Shown here: one piece after another, positions 10,578 through 22,700 of the stretch
How positions within the stretch are numbered: position 1 is the first letter of the stretch
How the letters are laid out: each line of letters starts with the position of its first letter
Origin: Dillenia suffruticosa
Taxonomy: Eukaryota > Streptophyta > Magnoliopsida > Dilleniales > Dilleniaceae
Direction: 5' to 3'
Assembly: GCA_033439265.1 (NCBI GenBank)
Contig: JAVTVX010000031.1
Span: 20,566,001 to 20,630,000, forward strand
Length of the DNA stretch: 64,000 bases
Notes under the pieces: model-generated
The model's input: the letters and a program-made list of their open reading frames with translations, nothing else
What the model was told of the DNA's origin: nothing
Databases searched by the model: none
Program-made: the position numbers and the translations under genes

Positions 10578-12774
10578 CACTTTCATCTTGGAATGTTTGG
10601 GCATTTCCAAAGACAAGAGTGTTGCCTAATTTATCCCGCGATATTTCTGATGGTGCCAAAGGAAAGATATAGGATAGCTTTTCCGAGGAAGGAGTGATTT
10701 TTGAGTCAGTTGATCGATTTTTGGTTAAAACTTTTTACCTTTGTACATTACACAGATTCTATTTTTTTTGAACTACCTGGATGATCCCTCGCTTGTGCAT
10801 TATATAGAAGTACATCTAGATTGCTAAAAAAAAAAATTAAGAAAGTCATTTAGTATCCTGTCACACGGTTCTTTTTGTTAGCTGCTGTCCTGCATTTGTT
10901 ATTTCGTTTGACCATATTGAGGTTTTCTCTATCTTTTGTTTTAGAACAAGTAAGTTGGTTTGGTTTCTTATTTTCCCTCCACATCTATGGCTAGAAGTTG
11001 TCAGGTTGTTATTGTGGCTTCCAATGTCAATTGTATCTGATGTTTGGTGAACTATTATGCGCTTTGTCTTTCTTCCTTCATTAATTTTTTGCATCACTTG
11101 TTTCGCAAATCAAACTACGATCTTCATTTTCAGGTTCTTATTTGTACATCCTTGTTATTTATTTATTTTTGGTACATTGTGAGGACTCTTCGGTATACTG
11201 GGTTCTAGTCACGACTTTTTGTAAATTTTCTTTAATTCTTTGCTGCTGTTGATTGTTAGAGGTGGTTGGCTAGACACTATTCATTTGGGAAAGTTGCACA
11301 TACATAATTTTCCGCGTTTGATTTCAACTGTATAATTACAGTTCATAAACACCGACATGTTTTCCTACTTAGGTTAAGGTGGATTTGATTTAGATTTGTT
11401 TGCCACATGTGATTTGATGTTGCTCTATAAATCATGTTACATGGCTTTACTTATTGTATCTTTTTGTTACTTCTATTGTTGGCACAATTAATGAATCTTA
11501 ATGTTACAGACCTTCGCATTTGTGTGTGGCAACTTGGAATGTGGCTGTTGTCAAAAGGTGGTTGGAAAATGATTATCTTAATTTAAAGTGATGTTTATTT
11601 TTAATACTATTGTTTGTTTTGTTTTTAATTTATTTTAATAATGCAATTGTGTCTAATGTTTGTCCTCTTTTATTTTTATTAGTATTCTTTGTCTTGTTTT
11701 ATTTTATTTTACTAATTTTATGCTAATTTGTTTCACTGCGTTTATTGTTCATCCAATTTTTTCCACTATTTGTTTGCTCATCTGTTTATTTATTTTTTTT
11801 TTGTCTTTTCTTTTTCTAAATTTTAATGGACTTCATTTTTCTTAGGCTCATTTCATATGGTTTTATATGCTGGACTTAATTCTAGTTCACTATATTATGT
11901 GTATATATTTTTTTGTCTTTTTTATAATATTATTATTTTTATATTTGCAGGAGACATATAATTAACTTCTATTGACTCAATCAAGTGGTGCTAATGAGGG
12001 TGTCTCCTCTGAGCCATCCGTTGATAATATAGATTTGTGGCTAAAGGCATCTGGTGGGGTAAAGAAAGAAAGAATATTTAGGAAGAGATTGTTGAGGAGA
12101 ATGTATACACTTAGCCCATCTTCCTCCACCGTGGCCCTTTCAAGGAGACAAGTGGAACTAGACGAAGAAGTGCTGAACCTCAAAGTGCAACTTACAAAGA
12201 AAGACGATGAAATGAATGAGCTCAGGCAATCGCTTCAGCAAACGCAACAATCGCTTGAGCTAATGCAATGACTTATGTTACAACACCTTAAATTGGATGC
12301 CAATCAGTTTATGCCCTCGCAAAGTCAGGTTCCCACTTCTATACCTCCCACTGATAACCCCGATGCCGATGAGGAACATGATGATTGATATATGTTTTTT
12401 TCGATATTATTATTATTTCCTTGGATATTGGACGATATTGATTTTATTATATAGTATTTTCGATATTGGATAGACTATATTGATATTTGTTTCGTTTTGA
12501 TTTTATTGACATTTTGTTCGATGTATAAATTTTTATTTGATAGATGCTTAGATTGTAAAATTTTTTCACTTATTGGATGAACGTTGTTAGATGAATATTG
12601 ATGGTTTTTTCGTTCGATCGGATATTGATGGAATATTTGGTTGGATTTGATGGATACTTGTGGATTTTTTTGTTGGATTTGCATATTAGAATATTGGTTG
12701 GACAGAGTATTATTTTTCTAAACAGGGAAAAACAATATAACAAATTGATATTTTTTCTCCTGAATTTTACAAAT

Positions 12775-13321
12775 CCATTGCTAAATTTGTCATCAATTTT
12801 GTAGCCACAGTTTCCATATTTGTCGCAAAGTCCATCGCTAAATATTAGCTGAGAGCTATCCGTTGCTACAGTTAGCGATGAAATCGTCATCCATCGCTAG
12901 AATTAACAACGGACATGTGTCATCCGTCGCTAGAATTAACGACAGACATGTACCATCCGTCATTAGAATTAGCGATAGAGAAGAGACATCCATCGCTAGG
13001 CTTAGCGACGGATGAGAGACATCCATTGCTAGACTTAGCGATGGACGAGAGCTATCCGTCGCTAACCTTAGCGACGAATGAGTGCCATTCATTGCTAAGT
13101 GTAGCGACAGACGAGAGCCATCCGTCGCTACTTTAATGACGGATTTCCTTGTTCGTGGCTAAATTAGTCATGAAATTTTCTAACGAAATTGTTTTCATTG
13201 CTAATTTTACGACAAATTTTCTTAATTCGTCGCTAAATTTCTGCGACGTCATATTAGCGGCAAATATTTCTAAAATTTTCGTCACTAAATCCATCACTAA
13301 TATCGTGTTTTTTTTGTAATG
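12775..13321. repeat. CACTA right subterminal repeat array and right TIR
   Basis: At least ten degenerate alternating copies of a CATCCGTCGCTAGAATTAGCGACGG-like unit are followed by the right terminal inverted repeat ending TTTTTTGTAATG at 13321. The array mirrors the left array in opposite orientation. Confidence 0.82.
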
Positions 13322-13324
13322 TCA

Positions 13325-14600
13325 TCAACCATGTTAACCCAATAAGGAGTTAGAGAATTTCTTAAAATATATACGTCATCTCTAAAAAAGAATGACCTAA
13401 TTCAAGAAGTTTTAAACGTTTTTTTTCATGATTTCCAAATGATCCAGCAAAACATGAAATAAATTAATTTTATATGTCAATATTTGATTTAATTTCATCA
13501 TACGCTTTGAATTTCTTAATATTCTATCTTTCCCTTAGAAAGCTCTATGAGTGCGTCTGATTCTTACCATTTTCCTAAAAAATGAAAATAATATTAGGTC
13601 AAGCGCACGGTTAACCAAAATGTTAAACTAGAAATTCAAAATTATTAATTTTAAATGATATACTTAATTTCTAATTACTTTTATGTTAAAAACAAATTTT
13701 TTACACATAAAAAAATATAAAATCAAAAGAGTGTAAACAATTTACATTTAATAGCCAATAGTAAGAAAATAATTTTTCAACTTATAAATTTTTTTTTAGA
13801 ATTTTTCAGATTAAAAAATGATTTTTCTATAATTTCTAACAATTTATTATTTAAAAATCGATAAAAAATATTTTTTAACTCCAAAAAATAAATTAAAATT
13901 CACAAAAAAATCAAAATAAAAAAAATTTATTCCAGTGAAAATTCTGACCAAAAACAATGCCACACGTGCCTCCTTGCGCTGCCACGAGAAGCTGTCTAGA
14001 AATGGACACGGGCCTACTTTCCCTGGCTAGCGTGTGCATACCACGCGCTACCTTTCCGATGGCATTCGGTTATGAAATTTTGGATATCCCCATTTTCGAT
14101 GACTCTGAGTTCGATATTTATCTTGATTTTCTAATCAGACACCTCTAGTCTAAGATTTGGGCTTCACGTGCTTTCGCCAAGTGTAGGACTGGGTTCTGGA
14201 CACTGTTCCTCTTCTTAAATTATCAAAATTTTGTAACTCGATTCAATTTTCAAATGGTCATATCTCTCTCAATTTTTAACCATTTTTTGACTTATTTAAA
14301 TAGTTGAAAAATATTTTTTGTGAGAATTTTAACCATTTTCAAGTCATGAAACACAATACCTAAAAATACGAGTACATTAAATTTCAGTTAGAGTTTAGAG
14401 TTCAAAATATCTCATAATGTAATTTATAGATATATACCAAATTTTACAAATTCGATTCTCATCTAATAAGAATTTTACTGTATAAAATTAAAAGCATTTT
14501 TGTCAAATTTATTGCAAGATGCCATTAATGAACTATAAAACATTATTAGTGACATTTTTCATTTCCTTTAATACCCAAGAAAAACAGGAAACACCCATGT
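13325..14600. other. AT-rich non-coding DNA, probably retroelement-derived
   Basis: The stretch holds long A/T runs, a GC-richer patch with a short open frame (13957-14148, no recognised similarity) and motifs common in plant retroelement interiors (ATGGTCATATCTCTCTC near 14258). It directly abuts a minus-strand primer-binding-site-like sequence, so it may be internal sequence of a minus-oriented LTR element. No protein domain supports that. Confidence 0.35.
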
Positions 14601-14603
14601 ATG

Positions 14604-15160
14604 ACTCTGATACCAATATGGGGTTTTAAAAACATACCAATAAATAAAATTCTCATACATAAAATTCTCAAATCTAAATTGGATTAAAATCATTTATCTC
14701 TTTTGATGATCAGGTATTTTAGGTTTAAAAAATTTCATAAAATTGTATCATATTTTTTTGTTCACTGTCCAAATAGTTTTGGTGGAATGATCAATGTTTT
14801 TCAAGCTCTATCACAATTTTCAATTTTTATTCTCAGTCTCTTAAAGATGCTCTGCACATCCCTTCGTAGAAAAAACTAAAAGCCACTAGATGATTATTCT
14901 AGAGAGAGTTAGAGGAAAGAGGGAATTGAGACGTGGTTATCAAAACCCACTTCCCCATTTAAATCCAAATTTAAACTAAAAGAGTTTGTATCTATCCATA
15001 TGGACGGATCCTCTCCAATTTCCAAGGGTCCTTGCCCTAGACATTCACAAAATTTCTTTATTTCCCTTCCATAGACCGAGTTAGGCAATTGCAAGCAAAG
15101 AAGAGTTCTCATTACCAGCTTACTTGGCATGAAATGTTTTAAAATAAACATATGTTTATA
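14604..15160 (-). mobile_element. Probable LTR with tRNA-Met-like primer site, minus orientation
   Basis: ACTCTGATACCA at 14604-14615 is the reverse complement of the TGGTATCAGAGT-type primer-binding site complementary to initiator tRNA-Met. It is followed at 14619 by TG, where a minus-oriented LTR should begin. The next ~540 bp are LTR-like and non-coding (CTAGAGAGAGTTAGAGGAAAG and so on). I could not find the matching second LTR or a target duplication, so the outer limit is approximate. Confidence 0.45.
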
Positions 15161-15566
15161 TATTTAAATTCTAATCTAAGCTTGTACGTGAAATTAAGTG
15201 ACTTATTAAATTGTTCATTCAGTTTATTACCATCTATTGATGTAAATTTGTTTTAAAGAAAATTTTGAAAATTTTGGCCATTGTCTAGACTTAACTTATT
15301 AAACAAAGTGCAAAAATGAATTAAAACTAAAAAAATAGTTTTATAGTTGTACATCTGATAATTTTTTTAAATAGAATATTTTTAAAATGTTTAAATTTTA
15401 ATGTCAATAATTTATTTAATAATTATATAAAAATACTTACACTCCATTGTATAAGCCTTAGGTTCATGGGGATCCTAATCAAAAGAAATATAACGAATTA
15501 AATTCAACTCAAATATGTATGACTTGGTCGGGTTGACAAGGGGCTACAACTACATGACATGCCCTA

Positions 15567-16684
15567 TCCCCCTTATTCTATCTCTCTCCCTCTATCACCC
15601 TCTGTTTCTCCCCCTCTTACCCTGTTCTATCTTCTCTCTCTCTCTCTCTAACCCCTTCTTTTCTCTATACTCTCATTCTCTTTGATTCATTCACTAATAA
15701 TGAGTCCATCTCTCATACTATACATTAACACCAACAAATAACTTAGATTCACCTCATAATCGGTGTCATCACTCAACCTTCCTTTGTATCTTGCATACTC
15801 TGTTTTCTTGTTGTTTCTAAGTTCAACAGCTCCAATCCAGTTTCTTTCACTTGTGATGTGATGGATTGTTACAAAATAGTATCAGAGTCTATAGTTCTCG
15901 ACGAAAGAATTCAAGAATCGTCCAAATAATAAAAGATACCTCATTTAAAGCCATTGGCAAGCAGATTAAGAAACACAAAGTGAATATGCAAGATTTCCGG
16001 ACAGAGGTAGGGCTCAAATTTGAAGAACAAAACCAGAAACTTGAAGCCAACATGGAAACCAGGTTTAATGCTCTAACCAAAATGATTAGCAAGATAAGGA
16101 TTTTATTTCTGTCCAATTTCCAAACTTTCATCCTTGGCAAGGATGATTTTAAAAGAGATAGTACTGTAACAATATAGAAAGATTAGTTAAATTCTTACAA
16201 CCGATATTAATTAGATAGTTAGGTTAATTGATGTGTTTGTTATTGTGCTGAATTATATAAAATGTAAAAGAAGAAATGAAAATGGTAGATGATGGATTTG
16301 TGATTCTCTCTTTCTCTCTCTAGCTTCTCTCTTTCTCATACTCTTTCTCTCTCTACTTCTCCCCCTTATTCTCTCTCTCTCTCTCCCTCTCTCTCTCCCT
16401 CTCTCCCCCTCTGTTTCTCTCCCTCTCGCTTTGTTCAATCTTCTCTCTCTCTCTCTCTCTCTAACCCCTTCTCTCTATGCTCTCCTTCTCTCTTATTCAT
16501 TCACTAATGATGAGTCCATCTCTCATACTATGCATTAGCACCAATAACTAACTCAAGTTCACCTCTTAATTGGTGTCATCACTCAACTTTCCTCTATATC
16601 TTGCAAACTCTGTTTTTTTGTTGTTTCTGAGTTAAGCAGATCCAATCCAGCTTCTTTCACTTATGATGTGATGGATTTGTTACA
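15567..16684 (+). mobile_element. Small deleted LTR retrotransposon (two LTR copies, residual interior)
   Basis: The downstream LTR (16165-16684) starts TGTAACAATA and ends TTGTTACA. A second copy of its 3' two-thirds lies upstream at about 15567-15873, with shared segments such as CACTAATAATGAGTCCATCT, ATCACTCAAC and TGATGTGATGGATT. A primer-binding-site-like TAGTATCAGAGTCT follows at 15877-15890. The 290-bp interior retains only a Lys/Glu-rich reading (QDFRTEVGLKFEEQNQKLEA) that resembles the N-terminal coiled coil of a gag protein; no pol domain is present. The 5' part of the first LTR is missing or too divergent to align. It is a non-autonomous relic. Confidence 0.7.
16359..16463. repeat. 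CT-rich microsatellite within LTR
   Basis: Imperfect (CT)n and CCCTCT runs lie in the middle of the downstream LTR; a shorter version is at 15588-15650 in the first LTR copy. A further (CT)n run lies at 16717-16741. Confidence 0.75.
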
Positions 16685-17500
16685 ATCTTCTACCTAGGGT
16701 GAAGCCCTTTTTCTTAGTCTCTCTCTCTCTCTCTCTCTCTTTTGGGCCCGGGGGTTGGGGGTTTTGATGGAGGGATGAAGTATTTGTAAAATATTAATTT
16801 TTCTCTTTTTACCAAACCCAAGAAAATGTATAAAGTAATATACGAGTAACAAGTGATTTGGGTGTATGCATTTTTTGCAAGTGATTTGGGTGTATGCATT
16901 TAATCTGGACGCCAACAAGAAAGAGTAATTTCGTGTGGATAAATTTAACTACTATTCATAAACTTATGAAACTATTAAATGTTAATATTTTCGTAATAAA
17001 TAATAAAAAATTTGAATTTGTCCTATTTTATTTTCATATATTTTTCAGGTGTTTTTTTTTAATAAAGAGAAGATATAATAGATTTTTTATTTGATTTATA
17101 AGTTTGAAAGTAAATTTATTTTGTATGTATAGTATAACAATGCCTAAAGAAAAAAGAAATAAAAAAGGTAAAGAGACTAGTCTGAGAGTAAAAATGTGAT
17201 AAGACACACAAGTTAACGCTAATTAAAATAAAAAAAAAATTATTAATATTTTATAATAATTAAATTTTTTGATAAAAATTAATTTTTGTATAATATTATA
17301 TTAATATTGAAATTTGTATTTAATTTAAAAATCTACAAATAATATGAAATTTAAAAAAGGTTAAAATGTGAAGATTTTGGGGGAATCAGATTTTTAAGGC
17401 AATGCTGCGGATCTTGGAATTGTAATTTGCATCGGCAAGTATCGGTGTCCCCCCTCGCCCTCCCTTCAACTTAAAATCAAATTTCGGCCGCATGGTTGTA
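16685..17500. other. Intergenic DNA upstream of the CBL gene
   Basis: AT-rich sequence with no recognised gene. A 21-bp direct repeat, GTGATTTGGGTGTATGCATT, occurs at about 16852 and 16881. The distal promoter of the CBL gene must lie here, but I cannot assign elements. Confidence 0.4.
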
Positions 17501-17566
17501 CACATAACTACAGCAACAGCATAGAACAAACCCCTCGTCCCCGTTCCTGTTAGTTCTCTTTCTTCT

Positions 17567-17616
<50 letters not shown>

Positions 17617-17844
17617 CTTTCTTCTCTCTCTCTTCGTGGGTTGGTCTGGGTGGAACATCAATTTTCTTTTCTGTTTTTTAATTAAAAGAATTGAGATTAA
17701 AGATCAAGCAATCGCAACCATTCCCTTTGGGTTTATGCATCATCGAAGAAGAGAAAGACAGTGAGAGAGACATGTTGATGATGATGCTGCACAATCTCCT
17801 CTGCTCCTCCTCTCTCACTCTCTCGCCTTCACCCCTCCTTTAAG
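17501..17844 (+). promoter_or_regulatory. Core promoter / 5' leader region of the CBL gene with (CT)n tract
   Basis: A C/T-rich stretch with an uninterrupted (CT)n run at 17571-17611 is followed by leader-like sequence ending in a good splice donor (TTTAAG|GTAATT at 17844/17845). Such CT tracts are common at plant transcription starts. I infer that the first, non-coding exon ends at 17844. A 1.8-kb leader intron would then run to the acceptor at 19661-19662 (TTCATAG|GTATGG). The true start site is not determined. Confidence 0.5.
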
Positions 17845-19664
17845 GTAATTCCCTCTCTCTCTCTCGTTCTATTATTCTTATGGCTGAAATTTTGCTGCTT
17901 TGGTGTTCCTTGTTGTTTGTTTGTTTGTTGCCCTAATTTTTATTAAGGATCAATTCTGATCTCTGTTCGATATGGTATGGTCTGTTATTTCCCTCGATAT
18001 CTTCGTCCATGAGCATACCCCCTCCCCCAATCTATAATTCCTTCTCCATTATCTTCTTTTGAGTTTTGCTAATGTTTTCATGGTGCCCTTGCCTGGTTCC
18101 CCGACCCCAATTGGCTTTTTGATGATGTCCTCTTCTTTTAATTGATATGTCTTCACATCGGATTTTCCGAGGCATTGTTAGAATGCCCAATGGGATAACG
18201 ATGATGACGTATGCCCGTCCATTTTGGGGCGGGTGTGGGGGTGAAATACATAACATACCATACCATGCTTGTTGACATCCTTCCTCTTTATTCATGACAA
18301 ATTCTGTTTGTAAGAACATACCATTCCTTTCATCGGATTTGGTATTTGGATTTTATTACTTTTCTATTATATTACGTATATATATTTTAATTTTTTAATT
18401 GATTCAAAATTAAATGGGAAATATATATGGGGGTGTGCGAGTGTAATATATGTATGTATGTATGTATCTTGAGTTTCAAGTTTTTCCAATGTTTGATTGC
18501 TTATATATTTTGATGGATTTTTTTTTTTTTTGAATTTCCAGTAGAAAGCGATTTTACTAAGGTAAATGCTTTTTTTGCTGACCCACATCCCTTCTTTTGT
18601 TTTTTTGAACAATGAAGCAAAAGAAAAATATAGAATCCCTTTTTTTCTTTTTCTCTGTTATCTAAATGACTGATGTGGGAGATTCTACTTTTCCTTTGTA
18701 ATATTGAATCTTATAATCATTTTAGTGCGGTGCTTGTTTAAGTATCATGCACGCTTAGCAAAATTTTCAGTGTTGCACGTCATTCCATTTTAGGTTAATG
18801 CATGATATAATTATCTATTATCTGAAACACTTCTTTCCATCTTATCCTTATACTGTGTAAGTTGCACATTCAGTTAATTGCATTAACATAATTTTGAAGC
18901 ATGTATACCCTATGCCTGGGTTCTGCAATATTATTCAGGTGCTTTTTCTTTCTATCATTGCCTGTTCTTGTAGTGCCTGTACAGATAGACATTTTTAACC
19001 TTGTCCCTCTTGTTTGACATTTGTTGTTTTAGTGGATCACATGGTCTTAGTGTCTCGATATGCTTGTTTTTGGTAATATAATTCCAAAAGGTCCTTGATA
19101 TTCGAAACCTACTACAAAATCACACGCCGAACAACCTCACACTGCTCTCTTGTCCAATGCCATTTCCAGGAAGACAGAGAATTGTACTATTGACATCGAA
19201 TTACTGAGCATCAGATGAAGGTCCTTGGTTCCAAATATTTGGGAACATCCATACCCCTTGAATCCTTATTGCAACCCCAAGCAAACATGTCCGGGATTTA
19301 AAATTAAATGCCACCTGCTCTCTTCGAAGACCAAAGGGAATGGATTCTAATTCATCTTATTGATCCTATGTTTTGAGATTGATTTAAACGATAGTTGACT
19401 GCTGATCTATTCAGATCATTTCATCTGTTCTTGTCATTTTGCATGATCATGAAAGTGTCTTATCATGCTTTCCGACTCAGCCCATGCGTATAGATGTAGT
19501 AGGTTGCTGTAACCTTGGGGATTCAGCATGGATTTCTATGGTGATACTACCATTGCATTTTATTTCCTTTACTTCATGTACTCTGTGTGTGAGTGTTAAT
19601 TTTTTTTTCCTGTTCATTTTACTATTTTATTTTTTCTAAATAAAGATTTTCTTGATTCATAGGT

Positions 19665-19751
19665 ATGGAAGTTTTGACATCAGGGAAAGATCATGTTGCA
19701 GTGCCTAGACGGTGTGAAGCATCTGTGTGCTGCCTTAGTAAATTGTTGTGA
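19665..19751 (+). promoter_or_regulatory. Upstream ORF overlapping the CBL start codon
   Basis: If the leader exon begins at 19663, its first ATG (19665) is not the CBL start. It opens a 28-codon frame that ends at TGA 19749-19751, overlapping the first 59 nt of the CBL coding sequence (ATG 19693) in another frame. An overlapping uORF of this kind would reduce initiation at the main start unless it is bypassed by leaky scanning. Whether it is in the mRNA depends on the inferred acceptor. Confidence 0.5.
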
Positions 19752-22700
19752 CGCTGATTTGTACAAGCAACCTAGGGGCCTGGAAAATCCTGAAGCTCTT
19801 GCAAGGGAGACAGTCTGTATGTTATTTGTCTTTGTTGAATACTAGGGTTGTAGATATTGAATGTGGTGTTTATGTCAGACTCGAAGTCATATTTGTAGAT
19901 ACTTTTGAGATAGTCCTGGCCCTTATTCTCCTTACATATTATATGTAACCATTCCTAAGCTCGTGATACCTTCTGTGGGTGTTGCTGTAGTTAGGTTTGT
20001 TGAGAGATTCACTCTATAAGCTCTGCCTCGTACATCTAGGTACTAAAACTACATGTATTCTTCTTAAGGCGTGTCAACAATATCCATTATTCCAAATTTT
20101 AGTCAGCTTAAAAAGCTCGAGAGCATTTATGCAGTTCGCAGTTCAATTTTGCCCCAATTACTCTCTGGTTCATGTTTCTTAAATCACTAAGTTTTCAAGA
20201 GACACTTCTTTTATTTGATGGGAGACAGACTGTGTTTAACATCTCATTTTATTTTGTGGCCAACATTTTCCCTAGGGATGTTATGGCATATTTTTCTTAT
20301 GTCAATTTGGGGCCAATTTTGGGGCCAATTTTTCTTATGTCACTTATCTCTTTATGTAAAATAACTTTGTGAAGGACATAATTTTAGCAATTTGTGCTTT
20401 TCTAACAAAATTTCCATGTTGTACCTGGTGTTGTCACCTTAGTAATATGTACATTTTTTTTAACATGAATAAAATAGTTGGGTAGGTCGCAAGAAATGCA
20501 ACATGTTAGCTTGGGACGATTTGACTTTGTTGCTCCACCAGCAGCATGTTGTTTTCTGAAGTGTCTCATGATATTTCTTCTGGAAAAGAGTGAGGCTAGT
20601 GATTGGAGGTCTTTTATGTTAGGCATTTGTACTCAATCCCAATAACTCGTCCTCGTAGCATTTACAGGTAACACGGTAGGAAGTGCATACAAGGATCTGG
20701 CATTACAATTTGGGCAACCTTTCATAGTGAGCTTCACAAGATTTTTTGTTTTGTTTTTGTTTTTGTTTTTTCTCTTAATGCTCCAATAGAATAAGTGATA
20801 GCATACAAGTTGAAGGTACACAAAAAATAAGAGGACCAAAAAAACTCTAGGTTGTACTTGGAACCAAATGAACTTCATGAAAATTGTAAGTTCATTTCTA
20901 ATTCCAAGTTTTGTTACTTGGAAACCAAAAAAAAAATGCGGAGCTCATTTTTAACTCCACAAGATGAATAAAAGAAAGAAAATTTGCGAATAAACAACAC
21001 AAGAGTTTGTAGGTACACTTAAAATTACTTTAAGTGCTATCTTACCCTAATTTTATATGGAGGGAATTCCTAAGTATTTTTAGGGAACCTAATTTCTTTT
21101 GGAGGGAAATGTGTGACTAGTTCTCCTAATAACTTTATATATGACCATCTCTTTCTTCACCTATTCTCCATAAACACTTCTACTCTCTTCATCTATGTTA
21201 GTTTAGCACACTTGAGATTAGGCTCAAAATGAATCATCTTTTCCCTTATATATGTTTTTTAATGTTAGTGTGGTATTAATATTTCTTGAATATTGCTATG
21301 AAAATCTTTGTTTTGATTAATTTACAAGCATGTCGAGATTTGGCTTTTACATTTTCCCCAATTTATAATACTTTTAAACGAAGAGTGAAGTGTAATCTAG
21401 TAAATAACAATATTTAGAAATGGATTCCATGTTTTACTTTTTGTTATTTTAAGAAAGCGCAGGATTTTAGTTGCAAATAGACTCCACATGTAGTTCATTA
21501 CTAATGAATTGTAAGAGAGATGGCAAAAGATGACTTGTGACATGCCTTTCCATGGTAAAGACACATCTTCATAGCCAGCCCAACTATGTTGAGATTATGG
21601 CTTGTGGGTGGTTTGGAAGACTATTATTCAAAAGTTTTTCATGATGCTTTCCCTGATTTTTCAATCTTTTTGGATAATAGTCTCTTAAGATGTATGAGGG
21701 ACAACAAGAAAAAATATGAGGTCGTTTCCCTATTATTTCCAATACTTCAGGAAACAATCAAAGCTTGGATGACTTATTACTCAACTCCTATAGAATCATT
21801 TAGCCTCCTTTTTCGCATTCTTATTTCTCTTTTCTATGTTGGTAAAATTTCTTCCTTAGAAGATGGAGCTTTTGTGGGTCATACTGGCACCTATTTTAGT
21901 TTGAATTAGAAGTGGAAAATCAATTGGTACCATACGGGTAAGATCATTACCTTGAAAAGTATGTTGTGGTGGTTGTGCATACTTATCATTGTAAAAGTGC
22001 GTTACTCTCCTCTCCTTCTCTGTGTTGATGGATTTTCATTTCCCCCACATTAGTAATTTCTTTTCATGTTATTTTATTGTTAATAACCTACCAAAGAACA
22101 AGGTTTCCCCTTAGAAGTAACCTACTACTGATAAGTTATATCTTTAGTAGAGACTTTTAACAGTATGGGTTGCCCTGTCTGGTTAATGTATCATCGACTC
22201 ATTTTGAAAATGTAGATTTAGATATCCGAGGACTTACTTTCGGAATTGTCAGGTCCAAATGTGGATTTAAAAGGGTACAAAAAGTTGCGAGCTGGGTTGA
22301 TAGGTAAAGAAAATTAGAGAAACTAAAAGGTCAAGATGTATATTTGTTCCATTTTTGAGGAATCAGAAGATTATACTCCTAGCAGGAAGTGGCAGCATTT
22401 ATGTTCAACAGAATTAAAAACCATACATTGGTTAAAGGTACAAAGATGGGGACATTTTTTGTTTGTAGGTGTACTCTAGAATTATTGGATGGAAATTGTA
22501 GATCTAATCTACGTCCTATGAAACTATAAATACACATTGAGGGCATACCATAAATAATACATTCTAGCGGTCAGGGAAAAATAATCTACTTCTTTGGTGA
22601 GTGTTTTCTCAATGTGAGCCAAAGAGACCAATAAGTCAAAACTAATAGATGCGATCTTAATTTATTTGGAATTAATTGCAATTTTGCAGCTGCTTCTCAG

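Larger units (their letters stand above)
8860..12390 (+). pseudogene. CACTA Transposase_24 (TNPA-like) gene, decayed
   Basis: Blocks in the family's order can be read on the plus strand. There is a Ser/Pro-rich N-terminus ending in a QQSNDTGDTSIEDT-like segment (about 8880-9032), then a block with NNYWGGVSINYTSTPNETNELWW (about 9120-9237). Next comes the basic core with FKKKVGDHIRNVINKAK and WMRMLVIW (9317-9593), then SEPSYMDTFERTFQKKDKIW (about 9694-9794). The C-terminal block (11951-12389) has DNIDLWLKASGGVKKERIF and a Gln/Glu-rich coiled coil. Splice sites survive at 9795 (GTATGT) and 11950 (TTTGCAG). Stop codons interrupt the blocks (for example in WES*ESKKRS, in TYN*LL and after the coiled coil), so it is a pseudogene. 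The family binds subterminal repeats rather than catalysing excision. Confidence 0.75.
4314..13321 (+). mobile_element. CACTA (En/Spm-type) transposon, complete ends, 9.0 kb
   Basis: The left end reads CACTATAAAAAAAACAC; the right end, read on the other strand, is CATTACAAAAAAAACAC. The ends are flanked by a 3-bp direct repeat TCA at 4311-4313 and 13322-13324, as expected for CACTA elements. Inside both ends are dense subterminal repeats built on CCGTCGCTAA / TTAGCGACGG. The body carries a decayed Transposase_24 (TNPA-like) gene at about 8.87-12.39 kb. I find no Transposase_21 (TNPD, DDE) gene, so the copy looks non-autonomous. It also holds exons copied from at least two host genes (6700-6879 and 7818-7888) and a nested Mutator MITE (6991-7565). 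Slight divergence of the TIRs (CACTA versus CATTA) suggests an old insertion. Confidence 0.88.

Noticed and set aside
13957-14148. 63-codon frame in a GC-richer patch
   Set aside because: No similarity, no splice context, surrounded by retroelement-like AT-rich DNA.
17386-17661. Minus-strand Arg/Glu-rich frame
   Set aside because: It is the antisense of the (CT)n leader of the CBL gene.
21586-21909. 107-codon frame in CBL intron 1
   Set aside because: No recognisable family, and no splice signals linking it to the CBL exons; possibly an old repeat fragment.
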